Below, piece by piece: positions 17,201-25,826 of a stretch of DNA of 64,000 nt (the first letter of the stretch is position 1; every line of letters begins with the position of its first letter). This DNA is from Chloracidobacterium validum. GTDB taxonomy: Bacteria > Acidobacteriota > Blastocatellia > Chloracidobacteriales > Chloracidobacteriaceae. The notes under the pieces were generated by a model. The model was not told where the DNA came from. It ran no database searches and saw only the letters and a list, made by a program, of their open reading frames with translations. Location: assembly GCF_018304825.1 (NCBI RefSeq), contig NZ_CP072649.1, positions 558,001 to 622,000 of the forward strand, in the 5' to 3' direction. The position numbers and the translations under genes are program-made.

Positions 17201-18605
17201 GAACGCCTTGGACGGGAGGCAACTCCGGGCGAATGCCAACCGATGACCCCACGGTGACGACGTTTTTGGCAGCCTTGGGGCGCGTCAGCGTCTGCGCGCC
17301 TGGCCCACTGTTCCCAGCCGAAAAGACAAACAGCAGCGGGTCAATGCCGCCTTCTGCCGATGCGTCACGAGTAAAAGCGTCATACTGGGCTTCACGAGTC
17401 CCGTAGTCCGTGCTCACACCGGCGCCCCAACTGTTGTTTGAAATCGTCGCCCGGACGCCGTTGGGCGGCAGTGTCGTGATGCTGTCGGTGACGGCCGTCG
17501 TATCGCCTCCCTGAAAAGCCCCGCCGGTGATGAACGGTACGCTCACAATCTGCGCCCCCGGCGCAACTCCCAACCCGTAGTTGTAGTCGCGTGGGTCGCG
17601 GGTCAGTGGGAAGGGCGTTGTACCGGCAATGATGCTCGCGCACAGGTGACCGTGCCCGCCGCGAAATGAGGCTGCTCCGTCCGCACCGCGTGGCGGCCCG
17701 GCAACGGCATTGCCCGCCGTGATGTAAAAACCCTGTGGACTTGGAATCTCGACGCCGTCATCCACCACGGCCACCGTCACCGTGCTGCCGTCGCTCCCAA
17801 ACTGCGCCTGGGGGTTGTAGCCCGGCCCGGCCAGGTTATCAATCCCAACGCCGGTGTAGTTTCCGGCCGTAACGTGCGCGTTGCGTTCATCCTCCAGCGT
17901 CGGCGGAACGTATGGCTCAACAGACATCACCTCCATCAGTTGCGCCGCCTGGACAACAGCCTGCGGCGTCAGCCGAACACGTACCACATCAAAGACCGCA
18001 CTCGCCGGCATGCGCTCGACTGCAACGACCTTGCCGATGGACTCCAGCCGATTCGTGGCGGCTTCGATGCCAGAGCGCTTGAAGGTGGCCACCAAGTAGG
18101 TGTCATCGGCCGACGGCTTCCCCGGCTTGCCCGTCAGCAACCACTGGAGTTCCGGGCTGAGCTTGTATGCCGGCTGGTACAGCCCCATCCACCGCACAAA
18201 CGACTGCCCGCCCACCATCTGCCGCGCCTGCGCCGGGACATAGGCCAGGTAGGCTTGGTTGGGGACATACTGCACCAACTCAACGCCCGCGCTCCGCAAG
18301 TGATTCAACCAGACATCCTGAGCACGGTCGGTGAACTGCACGATCTGGTAGCTGTCCCCGGTGGCTTCGGCCAGGTAGCCTCCACGCTTGGCCAACACCC
18401 GCGCCGGATCGCTTGTCTTTGGGTCAAAACGAAAACCACGGAGCGAGATTGTGAAATCAGTAGGCATCGCAACGTCCGACATCGTCAAGCGGTGGCCCCA
18501 ACCGGCAGCTTGTGGGCGGCTGGGAAACCCAACGGCAACCAGTGTCACCAGCACGCCAACCAGCGCGCTGAACCAAAAGCGGCGAGATGAAAAAGCAGCA
18601 GGCAT
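14271..18605 (-). CDS. Large secreted subtilisin-like serine protease with BACON and beta-repeat C-terminus
   Basis: About 1444 residues. A signal peptide (hydrophobic core about 11-28, likely cut after RPQA) and a propeptide precede an S8 peptidase domain: Asp in VAVVDDGVE, His in GGHGHLCASIIAGT, oxyanion Asn in NNSWG and Ser in GTSFAAPHVSGAAA. Beta-sandwich regions follow, then a BACON-like segment (CAWEATVRN...WIKLIS) and about five repeats of roughly 45 residues, typified by PLAGDWDGDG-x-x-x-x-GIYR, resembling FG-GAP/VCBS-like blades. It probably acts outside the cell on proteins. ATG 18605 is chosen; a TTG 15 bases upstream is the alternative. The repeat region (14271 to about 15000) is strongly G-rich on the coding strand, unlike the protease domain. 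Confidence 0.92.
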   Translation of the reverse strand: MPAAFSSRRFWFSALVGVLVTLVAVGFPSRPQAAGWGHRLTMSDVAMPTDFTISLRGFRFDPKTSDPARVLAKRGGYLAEATGDSYQIVQFTDRAQDVWLNHLRSAGVELVQYVPNQAYLAYVPAQARQMVGGQSFVRWMGLYQPAYKLSPELQWLLTGKPGKPSADDTYLVATFKRSGIEAATNRLESIGKVVAVERMPASAVFDVVRVRLTPQAVVQAAQLMEVMSVEPYVPPTLEDERNAHVTAGNYTGVGIDNLAGPGYNPQAQFGSDGSTVTVAVVDDGVEIPSPQGFYITAGNAVAGPPRGADGAASFRGGHGHLCASIIAGTTPFPLTRDPRDYNYGLGVAPGAQIVSVPFITGGAFQGGDTTAVTDSITTLPPNGVRATISNNSWGAGVSTDYGTREAQYDAFTRDASAEGGIDPLLFVFSAGNSGPGAQTLTRPKAAKNVVTVGSSVGIRPELPPVQGVPNTNIDLISDYSSRGPAADGRIKPDVCAPGQQITGPRTTSNQVNFSSIGDDIHIRASGTSFAAPHVSGAAAVFTGWWKANNGGQQPAPALVKAALINGTVDMSAEHPGVPGSSTTAPIPNNVEGWGRVNLRNSIPTGLPTAYVNENVPLLDNGQTYVFTGQVADGSRPLRVTLTYTDVPGAPGANPALVNDLNLLVSVGGQTYRGNVFAGGLSVTGGSHDNRNNIENVFLPPQPAGTPVVVRVTAAALNGDGILGNGDQTDQNFALVISNATPSTPTTPLLSVLSTTATETGGNGNGVIEPCEQGDLTFQLSNDGTPASNLSATLTALTPGVSVVSGTGTVANLGQGQTVTGPTPPFRFQLGPDVPCGQVVQFQLTVNYTGGGSPLVTTLHVPTGVTGGGSYVFTSSSGATIPAGGQLVSGSFQDDALISLTTPFAFSVYGTNVPAGATVVADTNGVLRLASGGTSLFENTALPAPGFGNAPALCVFWDDLDLTVQQSAPPSGIFTQVTGSAPNRQWIIEWRGVRFGTSEVIEVAVVLREGTNRVEYLYAQTGPGNGSGATVGIQAAGSDGANFTQFSFNQGVLTPGLRLDGQVQSQSCGPCLNCTYLIDPPALNLGGDVIPAQTLTVTTGPACAWEATVRNIDAPWIKLISAQLPNGQVITPRMVGQLGDVNRRLAISVTGSATLTIGVGRNPSATPRVGTFFVAGQVVTVTQAGSSGPGAPIGSTMAMFRPSNGYMYLKNRLISDFADNDFFYGLAGDAPLAGDWDGDGIDTPGIYRNVNGVMTFFLINNNTGGFADVSFGFGQPGDVPLAGDWDGNGTVTCGVYRPGAQTFFLRNTNTAGSPDLAVVISGGQANDLPVAGRWTVGSSVTGLGLYRPSTGQFLLKNANVSGAPDATFAVTTSGTVVGPVAGDWLRQGFAAVGVVVNLGGTIQFQLRTTNTSGAPEIRVNYGVPGDVPLIGNWDGQPKPPPVSVP

Positions 18606-18733
18606 CACAAAACCCCACAATCACCCAAGCCAGAAAGCGTGAGAACCCATACTAGTGACGGTTTCGTACTTCATATCAAGAGTAACTAGGTAAAGCGAAA
18701 GTCTGAAGAAATTGCGCGAAGTCGTGAAGCACT

Positions 18734-18865
18734 GACCCGACAAGCAAGCAGGCCGTGTCACCCTAAACCACTTGTCAAAAGCACATGCAGGAATGCCTAT
18801 GTCACCCCACTGTCCTGCCTCAAAGCACAGGCAAGAATGCCTGTGTCACCCTACCTGCTTGCCAC
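18734..18865. repeat. Three degenerate 44-bp tandem units
   Basis: Units of about 44 bp begin near 18734, 18778 and 18822. The second and third are clearly alike (AAAGCACATGCAGGAATGCC against AAAGCACAGGCAAGAATGCC, then T-x-TGTCACCC); the first keeps mainly GTGTCACCCT. GTCACC recurs at 18757, 18801 and 18844. The array lies between the protease start and the end of fahA and overlaps the last 15 bases of fahA. There is no conserved repeat with unique spacers, so it is not a CRISPR array. Confidence 0.55.
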
Positions 18866-20179
18866 GATTCGCCCACGACATTCGCCAAAGCCGATCCGGC
18901 GAAAACCTGCTCGATGGCAAAAGCCGCGGAAGGTAACTTCGTCGCCATCCTCCAGAAACCGGCGCGTCTCCCCGGATGGCAGCGTCAGCGGCTCGGCACC
19001 ACGCCACGTCAATTCCAACAAGCACCCACGTGCCTCTTTCGTCGGCCCCGACACCGTCCCACTGCCCAGCAGATCACCTGGTTGCAGGTTGCAGCCGTTG
19101 CTCGTATGGTGGGCAAGCATTTGGGCCGGCGTCCAGTACAGACTGGATAACCGACTCTGGCTCAACTGCGCCGGCGGGAATCCAGCCTCCCGCATCACAG
19201 CCGTCGTGAGTTCGACTTCCAGCGTTACCTCAAAGCCGCCGCCGGACTGGTCGGCCGCGTCAAACAGGTATTCGAGCGGGGCCGGATCGCCTTCCGGCCG
19301 CGCAAATGCCGCGCAGCGAAACGGCGCTAACGCATCCCGCGTGACAATCCAGGGCGATACGCTGGTGGCAAAACTTTTGGACAGAAACGGCCCCAGGGGT
19401 TGGTATTCCCATGCCTGAATGTCCCGCGCCGACCAGTCATTGAGCAGGCACAGCCCAAAAATATGCTCATCCGCACGCGCAACCGGGATGGGTTCGCCCA
19501 ACCGATTGCCCTGCCCGACAATGATCCCAACTTCCAGCTCATAATCGAGCAAACGCGACGGGCCAAACACCGGTGGCGCCTCCGGGTTGGGACGGAGCTG
19601 CCCCTGTGGACGGCCAATCGGCGTGCCACTCGCCACCACCGACGACGCCCGCCCGTGATAGCCAATTGGAACGTACTTGTAGTTGGGCAGGAGCGGGTTT
19701 TCAGGACGAAACATCGCGCCCACATTCGTGGCGTGAAAAACCGAGGCGTAAAAATCCGTGTAGTTTTTGAAATCCAGCGGCCGGTGCAGGGTTGCCTCCG
19801 CCTGCGGCACGAAGAACGGGGATAGGCGCGTGCGCCAAAGGTCGGCGTCAGGTGAACCATCCCACAACGCATTCGACAGCCAGCCCCGCAGCGCCGTCAC
19901 CGCGGCCGGCGGCAGCGCGCAGAGTTCAGACAGGTCACCAGTCGCGCACACCTGGAAACCGACCTGCGCGGTTGCCGCTTCGGACGGGGGCAGCGCGTCC
20001 GCCAGCCGCGTCAGATCGAGCACTTGGTCGCCGATGGCAACCCCAATCCGGGGCGTCGCCTGGGTGGCGTCTGAAAAGCGTCCAAAGGGTAAGTTCTGAA
20101 GGGGAAAGTCCGTGTCCGGCGCATTGGCCGTCTCAACCCAACTCTGGCGGTGGGCATCATGCGTTGCATCGAGCGTCAT
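18851..20179 (-). CDS. fahA: Fumarylacetoacetase (tyrosine degradation)
   Basis: About 442 residues, normal for the family. It hydrolyses 4-fumarylacetoacetate to fumarate and acetoacetate, the last step of tyrosine catabolism. Recognisable parts are the N-terminal SWVETANAPDTDFPLQNLPFG, the active-site stretch DFYASVFHATNVGAMFRPE, IGYHGRASSVV, metal ligands in LDYELEVGIIVG, and LLNDWSARDIQAWEYQPLGPF, together with GDLLGSGTVSGP near the end. ATG 20179 is chosen; an in-frame GTG at 20203 is possible. It follows the helicase gene on the same strand by about 40 bases. No other gene of the pathway is in the window. Confidence 0.95.
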   Translation of the reverse strand: MTLDATHDAHRQSWVETANAPDTDFPLQNLPFGRFSDATQATPRIGVAIGDQVLDLTRLADALPPSEAATAQVGFQVCATGDLSELCALPPAAVTALRGWLSNALWDGSPDADLWRTRLSPFFVPQAEATLHRPLDFKNYTDFYASVFHATNVGAMFRPENPLLPNYKYVPIGYHGRASSVVASGTPIGRPQGQLRPNPEAPPVFGPSRLLDYELEVGIIVGQGNRLGEPIPVARADEHIFGLCLLNDWSARDIQAWEYQPLGPFLSKSFATSVSPWIVTRDALAPFRCAAFARPEGDPAPLEYLFDAADQSGGGFEVTLEVELTTAVMREAGFPPAQLSQSRLSSLYWTPAQMLAHHTSNGCNLQPGDLLGSGTVSGPTKEARGCLLELTWRGAEPLTLPSGETRRFLEDGDEVTFRGFCHRAGFRRIGFGECRGRIVASR

Positions 20180-20220
20180 AGGATTCACTTGATAGGCACT
20201 CACCTGTGGCGTTATCCAGG

Positions 20221-23200
20221 CTACGACAACAGCAACTCGAGGTCAGCGCGTTCGAGGCCGCGGATGAGACTATTGTTGGCCGTGATGATCGCGTCGGCAA
20301 GTTCCCGCTTGGTGGCCTGGAGTTCGAGCACCTTTTCCTCCACCGTATCTTTCACGATCAACCGATAGGCAAACACCGGTCGAGTCTGGCCAATGCGATG
20401 CGCCCGGTCAATCGCCTGGGCCTCGACAGCCGGATTCCACCACGGATCGAGCAGAAACACATACTCGGCGGCAGTGAGATTCAACCCCTGCCCACCCGCC
20501 CGCAGGCTGATGAGAAACAGTTTGCAGTCCGGATCAGTCTGGAAGCGCTCCACCCGTTCCTGCCGATGGCGCGTGCGCCCATCCAGGTATTCATAGGTCA
20601 CGCCATCCGCGTCGAGCTGTTTCCGAATCAGCGCCAGCAAACTGGTGAACTGGGAAAAGACCAAAACCTTCGAGCCGCTTTCCAGGACTTCAGACAGGTG
20701 CATGAAAAAAGTATCGAGTTTGGCGCTCGGTTCAGCCGCCTTTGCTGGATCGAGCAGCGCCGGGTGGCAGGCCGCCTGCCGCAACCGCAGCAAAGCTTCC
20801 AGAATCTGAAGCTTGGCGCGTTGAATCCCCTTGTCGGCAACCAATCCAAGCAGCGTTCGCCGGTAATGATCACGGAGCTCTTCATAAGCACGGCGCTGCT
20901 TCGGTTCCATTTCACAGTAAATCGTCTGCTCCGTCTTGGCCGGCAAATCGCGCGCCACCTGCTCCTTGGTTCGACGCAAAATGAATGGCCGCAGCGCCTG
21001 TGACAGCAGCGACTGCACCGCTGGATCAACCGTCCGCCCACCGGCCGCGGTCAACTGAAAAACCGAGGCGGCGCCCAGCAGACCGGGATTGAGAAACTCA
21101 AACAGGCTCCATAGCTCCCCCAAGTGGTTTTCAACCGGCGTCCCACTCAACGCCAGCCGGTGGCGACAGGTGAGCAAACGCGCGGCTTTGGCCGATTCGG
21201 TGCGGGCGTTTTTGATGGCCTGGGCTTCATCCAGAATGACGTAATCAAAGGCAACGTCCTTGAGCAGGAGCGCATCGCGGCGGAGTGTGCCGTAGGTTGT
21301 GAGAATCAAGTCATACTCTGCGAACTGGGTGGCCGATTTGGCGCGGGCGACGCCGATATGCTCCAGCACCCGCATGCGCGGCGTGAACTTCGCGGCCTCC
21401 TGCCGCCAGTTGAAGATTAGCGACCGCGGCGCCACCACCAACGACGGCGGCAGGTTTTCAGCCTGTCGCCGCTCGCGGCGGGTTTCGAGCAGCGCGAGTG
21501 TCTGGGCGGTTTTCCCAAGCCCCATGGCATCGGCCAGGCAACCACCAAAACCAAACCGCTGAAGGAAGTGCAGCCATCCAAGCCCCTCCCGCTGATAAGG
21601 ACGCAACTCACCGACAAAGCCTGGTGGTTCAAGTAAAGGTTCAATGCCGTCAAAAGACCGGACTTCGTCACGCAGGGCTTGGAAACGAGCGTCCACGCGA
21701 ACTTCTGGTTGAGCGGCCAGCAGCGCGTCCAGGAGGCTCACCTGCGCATTGGAAAAACGCAGATGGTCTCCATCTGCCTCAGCCAATCTTGTCAGCAGCC
21801 CGTAACGCTCAACCCATGGTTGAGACAGCAAGCCGAGCGAGCCATCCGCCAGCGTGACAACTGACTCGCCACGCTTGATTGCCCGCAGGAGTTCCGGGAG
21901 GGCAGCGGTTACGCTTCCAAAGCTACAGTTGCCATGAAGTTCGAACCAGTCCACACCCGACCGAACTTCCATCGCAACGCCCTCCATGGGTCGGAACAAG
22001 CGCCCCTCAGACTCCACCCGCCACCCCTGGGACATCAAATCGTGAATCAGCGCCGGAAGGCGGCTCGCGCTCAACCGATACTCGGCTATACCCGGCGGCT
22101 TCCGGTCGAGGCGGACGCCCAATTCACGTAGCAAACTGGCCGCCGCTCGCTCGCTTGCCAGATCACGGTGGATGAACAGGCGCTTGCCCGCATCAAAGAT
22201 ACCGGGCTGGGCATCGGTGGCATCCACCCACTGCCCATCGTACTCGAAGCCAAGGGTCGCACTTAGCCAGCCATCATCGGCGTGAGCCGGGTGCGACCGC
22301 AAGCGAAAAACCGGCGTTGGAGCACCAGTCTGCGTTTTGAAGTGCAGGGTTTCGGGCAGGCTGATCGGCGGCAGGCACGGCAGGCGCAGGAGCTTCCCGA
22401 CCAAGTCTGGTCCATCTTCCAACGGAATTCGGATCGGTCCAGACTTACGCAGTAAGCCAATCCAGTAAAACGCTCCGGCGTCATCCAGCGGCGCAACCAC
22501 ATCTTCGGAAAACACCAAACCGCCCGCCACGAGCAACCGGGGGGCAGTGACCGGGCAGCGTTCATCTCCGCGATGTAGCTCGCCCGTCAAGACATAGTGG
22601 GACTGGTTGTCAGCCAGCGTGACATCCAGGCGGAGTTGCCAAGCGGATGACTCCCACCGGAGCGCCGGACGCTGCGCAATATCCGCTGAGGTCAGCGGCT
22701 CACTCCCTAGTCGCAGCCAACAGCGTCCGGTGGCGCACAGCAGCGGCAGGGCAAGCGCAAAGGCCGGTGGAGGGAGCCGCACACGGGCCGGCAGTGGCGG
22801 CGACCAATCTATAGTTTCCTCCCACTCGGCGTGTTCCTGAATACCGGTCAACAGTGACAGAACCTGACGGTCGCGTTCGTCCGGCAGCAGCGCGACCTGG
22901 TCAAGGGTTATCCCGGAGGGAGTGATGCGCCCCCACTCGCCATTGAGCTTGCGCTTCCGCGAAAAGATGTCCACGATGAGTACGCCGTGGGTCAGCGTCT
23001 TGGGCGCGTTGATAAAGTAGAGCATTTCCCAATCGGCTAGGTCCTGGGATGCCACCCGCGCCTGCTGTCCGACAAGGGCCAGCCAGCGTCGCCAGTTCGT
23101 AGTCGAAATATCATAAGAAGTTGAAATGGCCGTCGAGGCTGCGGTATCCGCCACCGGTTTAGCGGCGGTCGCCGGCTCGCTGGCAAAGAGGTCGCCGTCC

Positions 23201-23544
23201 GACGAGTCGTCTTTGTCCAGCCACGCATCTTCGGCCATCAGTCGAAAGGGGCGGTCAGATGGCACCGGAGGCAACACACTTTTCTGCTCGGCAACCCTGA
23301 CCGTCGCCCAGATGTGCTTGCAGAAGTTGCCTTCCTCAAAGTGCAGACAGGTACACGAGGCCACCAGCGCGTCGCCGTCGTGCAAGATCTCAACCAAGTA
23401 GGTCATGCTGCCGCGCACATTGGCGACCAGCCGGTTGCCCTGCGACTCGAACGAGACCACCCGCCCCGCCTGCAACAGGGCATCCCCCCGCTCACGAACG
23501 GACGGAGCAAATTCGTGTGCGATATGTTGCGAAACAGGAAGCAT
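20221..23544 (-). CDS. SNF2-family helicase with N-terminal SWIM zinc finger
   Basis: About 1107 residues. The N-terminal SWIM domain has the CxCx(n)CxH pattern in SCTCLHFEEGNFCKHIW. A long middle region (bacterial SNF2 N-terminal type) leads to the ATPase: Walker A in DAMGLGKTAQT, motif II DEAQ in VILDEAQAIKN, LSGTPVENHLGELWS (motif III), and in the second RecA-like lobe FSQFTSLLALI, SLRAGGQGLNLT and DRAHRIGQ. These proteins translocate on double-stranded DNA and are linked to transcription or repair, often of unknown exact role in bacteria. ATG 23544 is chosen because AGGGAAGAG precedes it; ATG 23610 in frame is the alternative and lacks a ribosome-binding site. Confidence 0.93.
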   Translation of the reverse strand: MLPVSQHIAHEFAPSVRERGDALLQAGRVVSFESQGNRLVANVRGSMTYLVEILHDGDALVASCTCLHFEEGNFCKHIWATVRVAEQKSVLPPVPSDRPFRLMAEDAWLDKDDSSDGDLFASEPATAAKPVADTAASTAISTSYDISTTNWRRWLALVGQQARVASQDLADWEMLYFINAPKTLTHGVLIVDIFSRKRKLNGEWGRITPSGITLDQVALLPDERDRQVLSLLTGIQEHAEWEETIDWSPPLPARVRLPPPAFALALPLLCATGRCWLRLGSEPLTSADIAQRPALRWESSAWQLRLDVTLADNQSHYVLTGELHRGDERCPVTAPRLLVAGGLVFSEDVVAPLDDAGAFYWIGLLRKSGPIRIPLEDGPDLVGKLLRLPCLPPISLPETLHFKTQTGAPTPVFRLRSHPAHADDGWLSATLGFEYDGQWVDATDAQPGIFDAGKRLFIHRDLASERAAASLLRELGVRLDRKPPGIAEYRLSASRLPALIHDLMSQGWRVESEGRLFRPMEGVAMEVRSGVDWFELHGNCSFGSVTAALPELLRAIKRGESVVTLADGSLGLLSQPWVERYGLLTRLAEADGDHLRFSNAQVSLLDALLAAQPEVRVDARFQALRDEVRSFDGIEPLLEPPGFVGELRPYQREGLGWLHFLQRFGFGGCLADAMGLGKTAQTLALLETRRERRQAENLPPSLVVAPRSLIFNWRQEAAKFTPRMRVLEHIGVARAKSATQFAEYDLILTTYGTLRRDALLLKDVAFDYVILDEAQAIKNARTESAKAARLLTCRHRLALSGTPVENHLGELWSLFEFLNPGLLGAASVFQLTAAGGRTVDPAVQSLLSQALRPFILRRTKEQVARDLPAKTEQTIYCEMEPKQRRAYEELRDHYRRTLLGLVADKGIQRAKLQILEALLRLRQAACHPALLDPAKAAEPSAKLDTFFMHLSEVLESGSKVLVFSQFTSLLALIRKQLDADGVTYEYLDGRTRHRQERVERFQTDPDCKLFLISLRAGGQGLNLTAAEYVFLLDPWWNPAVEAQAIDRAHRIGQTRPVFAYRLIVKDTVEEKVLELQATKRELADAIITANNSLIRGLERADLELLLS

Positions 23545-23870
23545 GGTCTCTTCCCTTCGCATGGACGGGGCGGCGGCGGGCGGCAAGGCAGGCGGCGTGA
23601 AACGGTTCATGGCAGCATCGTAAACGTGGGCGAACTAGTGCGCCGCCCATCAAAGCATGTGAAGATAGTCGGCCGCTTCATAAACAACAACCAATCCGTG
23701 AAGCTTCTCGGCATGGCGCCGGTCGGCATTGTTCCTTTGTGTTGCGTATTTGTGTTTGGCGACGGATGTTGCGACCGGTCCGCCGGTGACTGTCCACTGG
23801 GGCGCGCTCGACCTCTGCCGCCAGACTTGATTTCGTGCTATCAATCGCCAGCCGTCAGCGTCAGGCATCA

Positions 23871-23908
23871 GTCGGACCCGGTATCGAAAGTCAGACCCGG
23901 TATCGAAG
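23871..23908. repeat. 19-bp tandem duplication upstream of the type III secretion genes
   Basis: GTCGGACCCGGTATCGAAA is followed directly by GTCAGACCCGGTATCGAAG, two mismatches. It ends 59 bases before the first gene of the plus-strand secretion island, a plausible place for direct-repeat activator sites. The rest of the gap from 23545 to 23967 shows no convincing gene or terminator. Confidence 0.7.
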
Positions 23909-23967
23909 CGAAGTGACGCCATCCCATCAACGTTTTGCTCAAACGACTTTGCTTGAGGGCAGCCTAT

Positions 23968-24219
23968 ATGACAGCGAGTGAATTACCTGTTACCGAACTC
24001 TTACGTTACCCGACGCTCGACGCCTTGCTCCAGTCGCCGAGTGAATTTGCTGCCGCCCGGCGGCAACTCGATGCCACTCGCCAGGCGCTGGACCGCGCCA
24101 TTCGGCAGGGAACGCCGGATGAAGCCGCGCGCGCCTCGCAAGCGGCGCAAGCATGGCACACGGTGGGCCAACTGCTTGACGAAATGGAAACACTCCGCCA
24201 GGAAGCCTCCAATGCTTGA
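23968..24219 (+). CDS. Small helical protein, possible YscE-like needle co-chaperone
   Basis: An 83-residue, almost fully helical protein: a helix rich in Ala, Arg and Gln (about 24-42), a turn at GTPDEA and a second helix ending DEMETLRQEA. I recognise no specific family from the sequence alone. Its size, helical-hairpin look and place two genes ahead of a small TPR protein and upstream of sctU resemble the order yscE-yscF-yscG, where YscE and YscG hold the needle protein before secretion; this is inference. ATG 23968 is preferred over a TTG-like upstream extension because the latter adds a non-helical, basic leader. The next gene starts 210 bases later. Confidence 0.5.
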   Translation: MTASELPVTELLRYPTLDALLQSPSEFAAARRQLDATRQALDRAIRQGTPDEAARASQAAQAWHTVGQLLDEMETLRQEASNA

Positions 24220-24429
24220 TGTGGGGTGGGCGGTCTGGTTGGACATCCGAGGCCGGGACGGTACGGCGCGTCAGGCCGGCGCTTGATCCGAACCACCCGA
24301 CAAGCCCCCCACAAGGTGAAAAAAACACTTTCGGCAGGACGCAACAATCAAGGTACGGAACCGATAACCTAGAATGAGGGCTATGCCCCAGACTTTACAC
24401 TTTCGCGGACTACGCTTAGGAGACCGACT

Positions 24430-24795
24430 ATGCCGGATGCAATGATCAGTGGACTTCAACCAGCCGTTACGCCATCACCGTACAGCCAACCTGGAGGAGC
24501 GGTACCAGGCCGGGAGCCAGGGCGATTTGGCCGTATCTTTGGTGGTATTCTCGGTGGCGCGCTCAACGTCGTGGCACCGGGCGTCGGCTCGATTGTCGGG
24601 GGGCTTATCCGTGGCGGTAACCTGCCGGGACTGGCGGATGCCGAAAGCATGCTGGCCCAGCAACAGCATCAACAGATGCAGCTTTTCGCCATTCAGACGC
24701 GAGTCAACAGCATGTCGCAGCAGTTTCAGATGGTGAGCAACCTGATGAAGGCTCGCCATGACAGCGAGATGGCGGCCATTCAGAATCTCAAGTAA
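24430..24795 (+). CDS. Small glycine-rich/helical protein, possible secretion needle or rod subunit
   Basis: A 121-residue protein. The first 35 residues are Pro/Gly rich and polar, the middle is a Gly-rich hydrophobic stretch (RIFGGILGGALNVVAPGVG then IVGGLIRGG, about 35-63), and the last 50 residues form an amphipathic Gln/Met-rich helix ending in MAAIQNLK. Type III needle (SctF) and inner-rod (SctI) subunits also end in a long amphipathic helix, but the Gly-rich segment is unusual and could instead mark a membrane-inserting translocator-like protein. TAGGAG stands eight bases before the ATG. No clear family is recognised; the neighbourhood (TPR gene, sctU) is the main clue. Confidence 0.5.
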   Translation: MPDAMISGLQPAVTPSPYSQPGGAVPGREPGRFGRIFGGILGGALNVVAPGVGSIVGGLIRGGNLPGLADAESMLAQQQHQQMQLFAIQTRVNSMSQQFQMVSNLMKARHDSEMAAIQNLK

Positions 24796-24852
24796 CCCGG
24801 TGCGCCGTAAGCTCGTCCACAAGGTTGCTTACGGCGCGCTTCGGCCACGCCT

Positions 24853-25257
24853 ATGCCGGTGCTGCCCACGCCCCCAGACCATGAGCTGCGTATCATCCTT
24901 GAAGCAGGCTTCCTTCTGCGCGATGTGATGCGCTATGAGGCGGCTGCGACGGTGTTTCAGGGCGTCACGGCCCTGCGCCCAGACCTCGAGCTTCCGGTAC
25001 TGGGCTTGGCAAGCGTCCTGATTCGGCAGGGTGAACTGGACCGCGCCCAGGCGCTCTGTGAGTCCATTCTGGAGCGCTCCCCGGAAAGTTTGCACGCGCG
25101 AACCCAGCAGGGTGAGATTCTGATATATCGCGGACAGCGGGAACGAGGTGAAGAAGTTTTACGTGCCGTGATTGCCGACGGAGGCGACTCACCCCACGCC
25201 GTGACGGCGCAGGCGCTGCTCGACACGGTGGCGGCACTCACCGAAGCCAGTGAGTGA
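24853..25257 (+). CDS. Small TPR protein, possible type III secretion chaperone (YscG/SctG-like)
   Basis: A 134-residue all-helical protein with about three tetratricopeptide-like units: RYEAAATVFQGVTALRPDLE, QGELDRAQALCESILERSPE and RGQRERGEEVLRAVIADGGD. Small TPR proteins of this size serve as type III secretion chaperones, either for needle subunits (YscG) or for translocators (LcrH/SycD) or as HrpB1-like parts. Its position between a putative needle gene and sctU favours such a role. Which of these it is cannot be settled from sequence. Past the stop the spacer (25246-25277) has a GAGTGA-type degenerate short repeat. Confidence 0.6.
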   Translation: MPVLPTPPDHELRIILEAGFLLRDVMRYEAAATVFQGVTALRPDLELPVLGLASVLIRQGELDRAQALCESILERSPESLHARTQQGEILIYRGQRERGEEVLRAVIADGGDSPHAVTAQALLDTVAALTEASE

Positions 25258-25412
25258 TGAGTAAGTGACGAGTGAGTGCCGTCGGCGAGTAACCAACAGG
25301 CTTCGCATATGTCGTCCCCGGCTACTCAAAAACCAGTGTCGAGCCACGTGACGCCACCTGGCCGGCACTGCGCCTGCCAAGCACTCAGCTTTCACTGACA
25401 AGGAGCTGCGCC

Positions 25413-25826
25413 ATGAAGATTCGTCCGGGGTCGCCATTTGGTTCGAGTCCAACGTCGTCCGAGTCGGTCAAGGGCAAGAAGCGGACGGGGGGCATCTTTG
25501 GAGCGCTGATCGAAGGCGCGAGTGATGCGACCACCGACGAAACCCCTTCCACAACCAGCACGGCGAGTCCGGCGCGGTCGGCGCTGGCGGCGATTGCTGC
25601 CCAATCCAATCTCGGTAATCCAGAGGAGGCCACCGCCGCCGTGCGCCGGTCAGCCCAGTCGCTGCTGACGCTCAGCTTCTCGGATGACCTGAACGCATCC
25701 CCCCTCAGTGGGCAAATGGCGGACGACTTGGCCAACCTGGCGGCAAGCGACCCACGCTTTCGCCGCAAAATGCTTTCCATTCTGTCGCGTCTGAAGACGG
25801 AAACCACTGCCCATGTCGCAAAGTAG
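25413..25826 (+). CDS. Hypothetical protein translationally coupled to sctU
   Basis: A 137-residue protein without a family I recognise. The first 55 residues are low-complexity, rich in Ser, Thr, Pro and Gly, as in many secreted or disordered proteins. The rest is helical (ARSALAAIAAQSNLGNPEEA; QSLLTLSFSDDL; MADDLANLAASDPRFRRKML). AAGGAG lies upstream of the ATG. Its 3' end overlaps the start of sctU by 14 bases, so the two are probably made together. Inference: a type III secretion accessory or secreted protein. Confidence 0.65.
   Translation: MKIRPGSPFGSSPTSSESVKGKKRTGGIFGALIEGASDATTDETPSTTSTASPARSALAAIAAQSNLGNPEEATAAVRRSAQSLLTLSFSDDLNASPLSGQMADDLANLAASDPRFRRKMLSILSRLKTETTAHVAK

Noticed and set aside
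18734-18865. 44-bp periodic repeats as a CRISPR array
   Set aside because: The units vary along their whole length and lack a constant repeat with unique spacers, and cas genes are 14 kb away.
23650-23922. 90-codon minus-strand frame in the gap before the secretion island
   Set aside because: No ribosome-binding site, no recognisable motif and it includes the 19-bp duplication; likely chance, though a small gene cannot be excluded.
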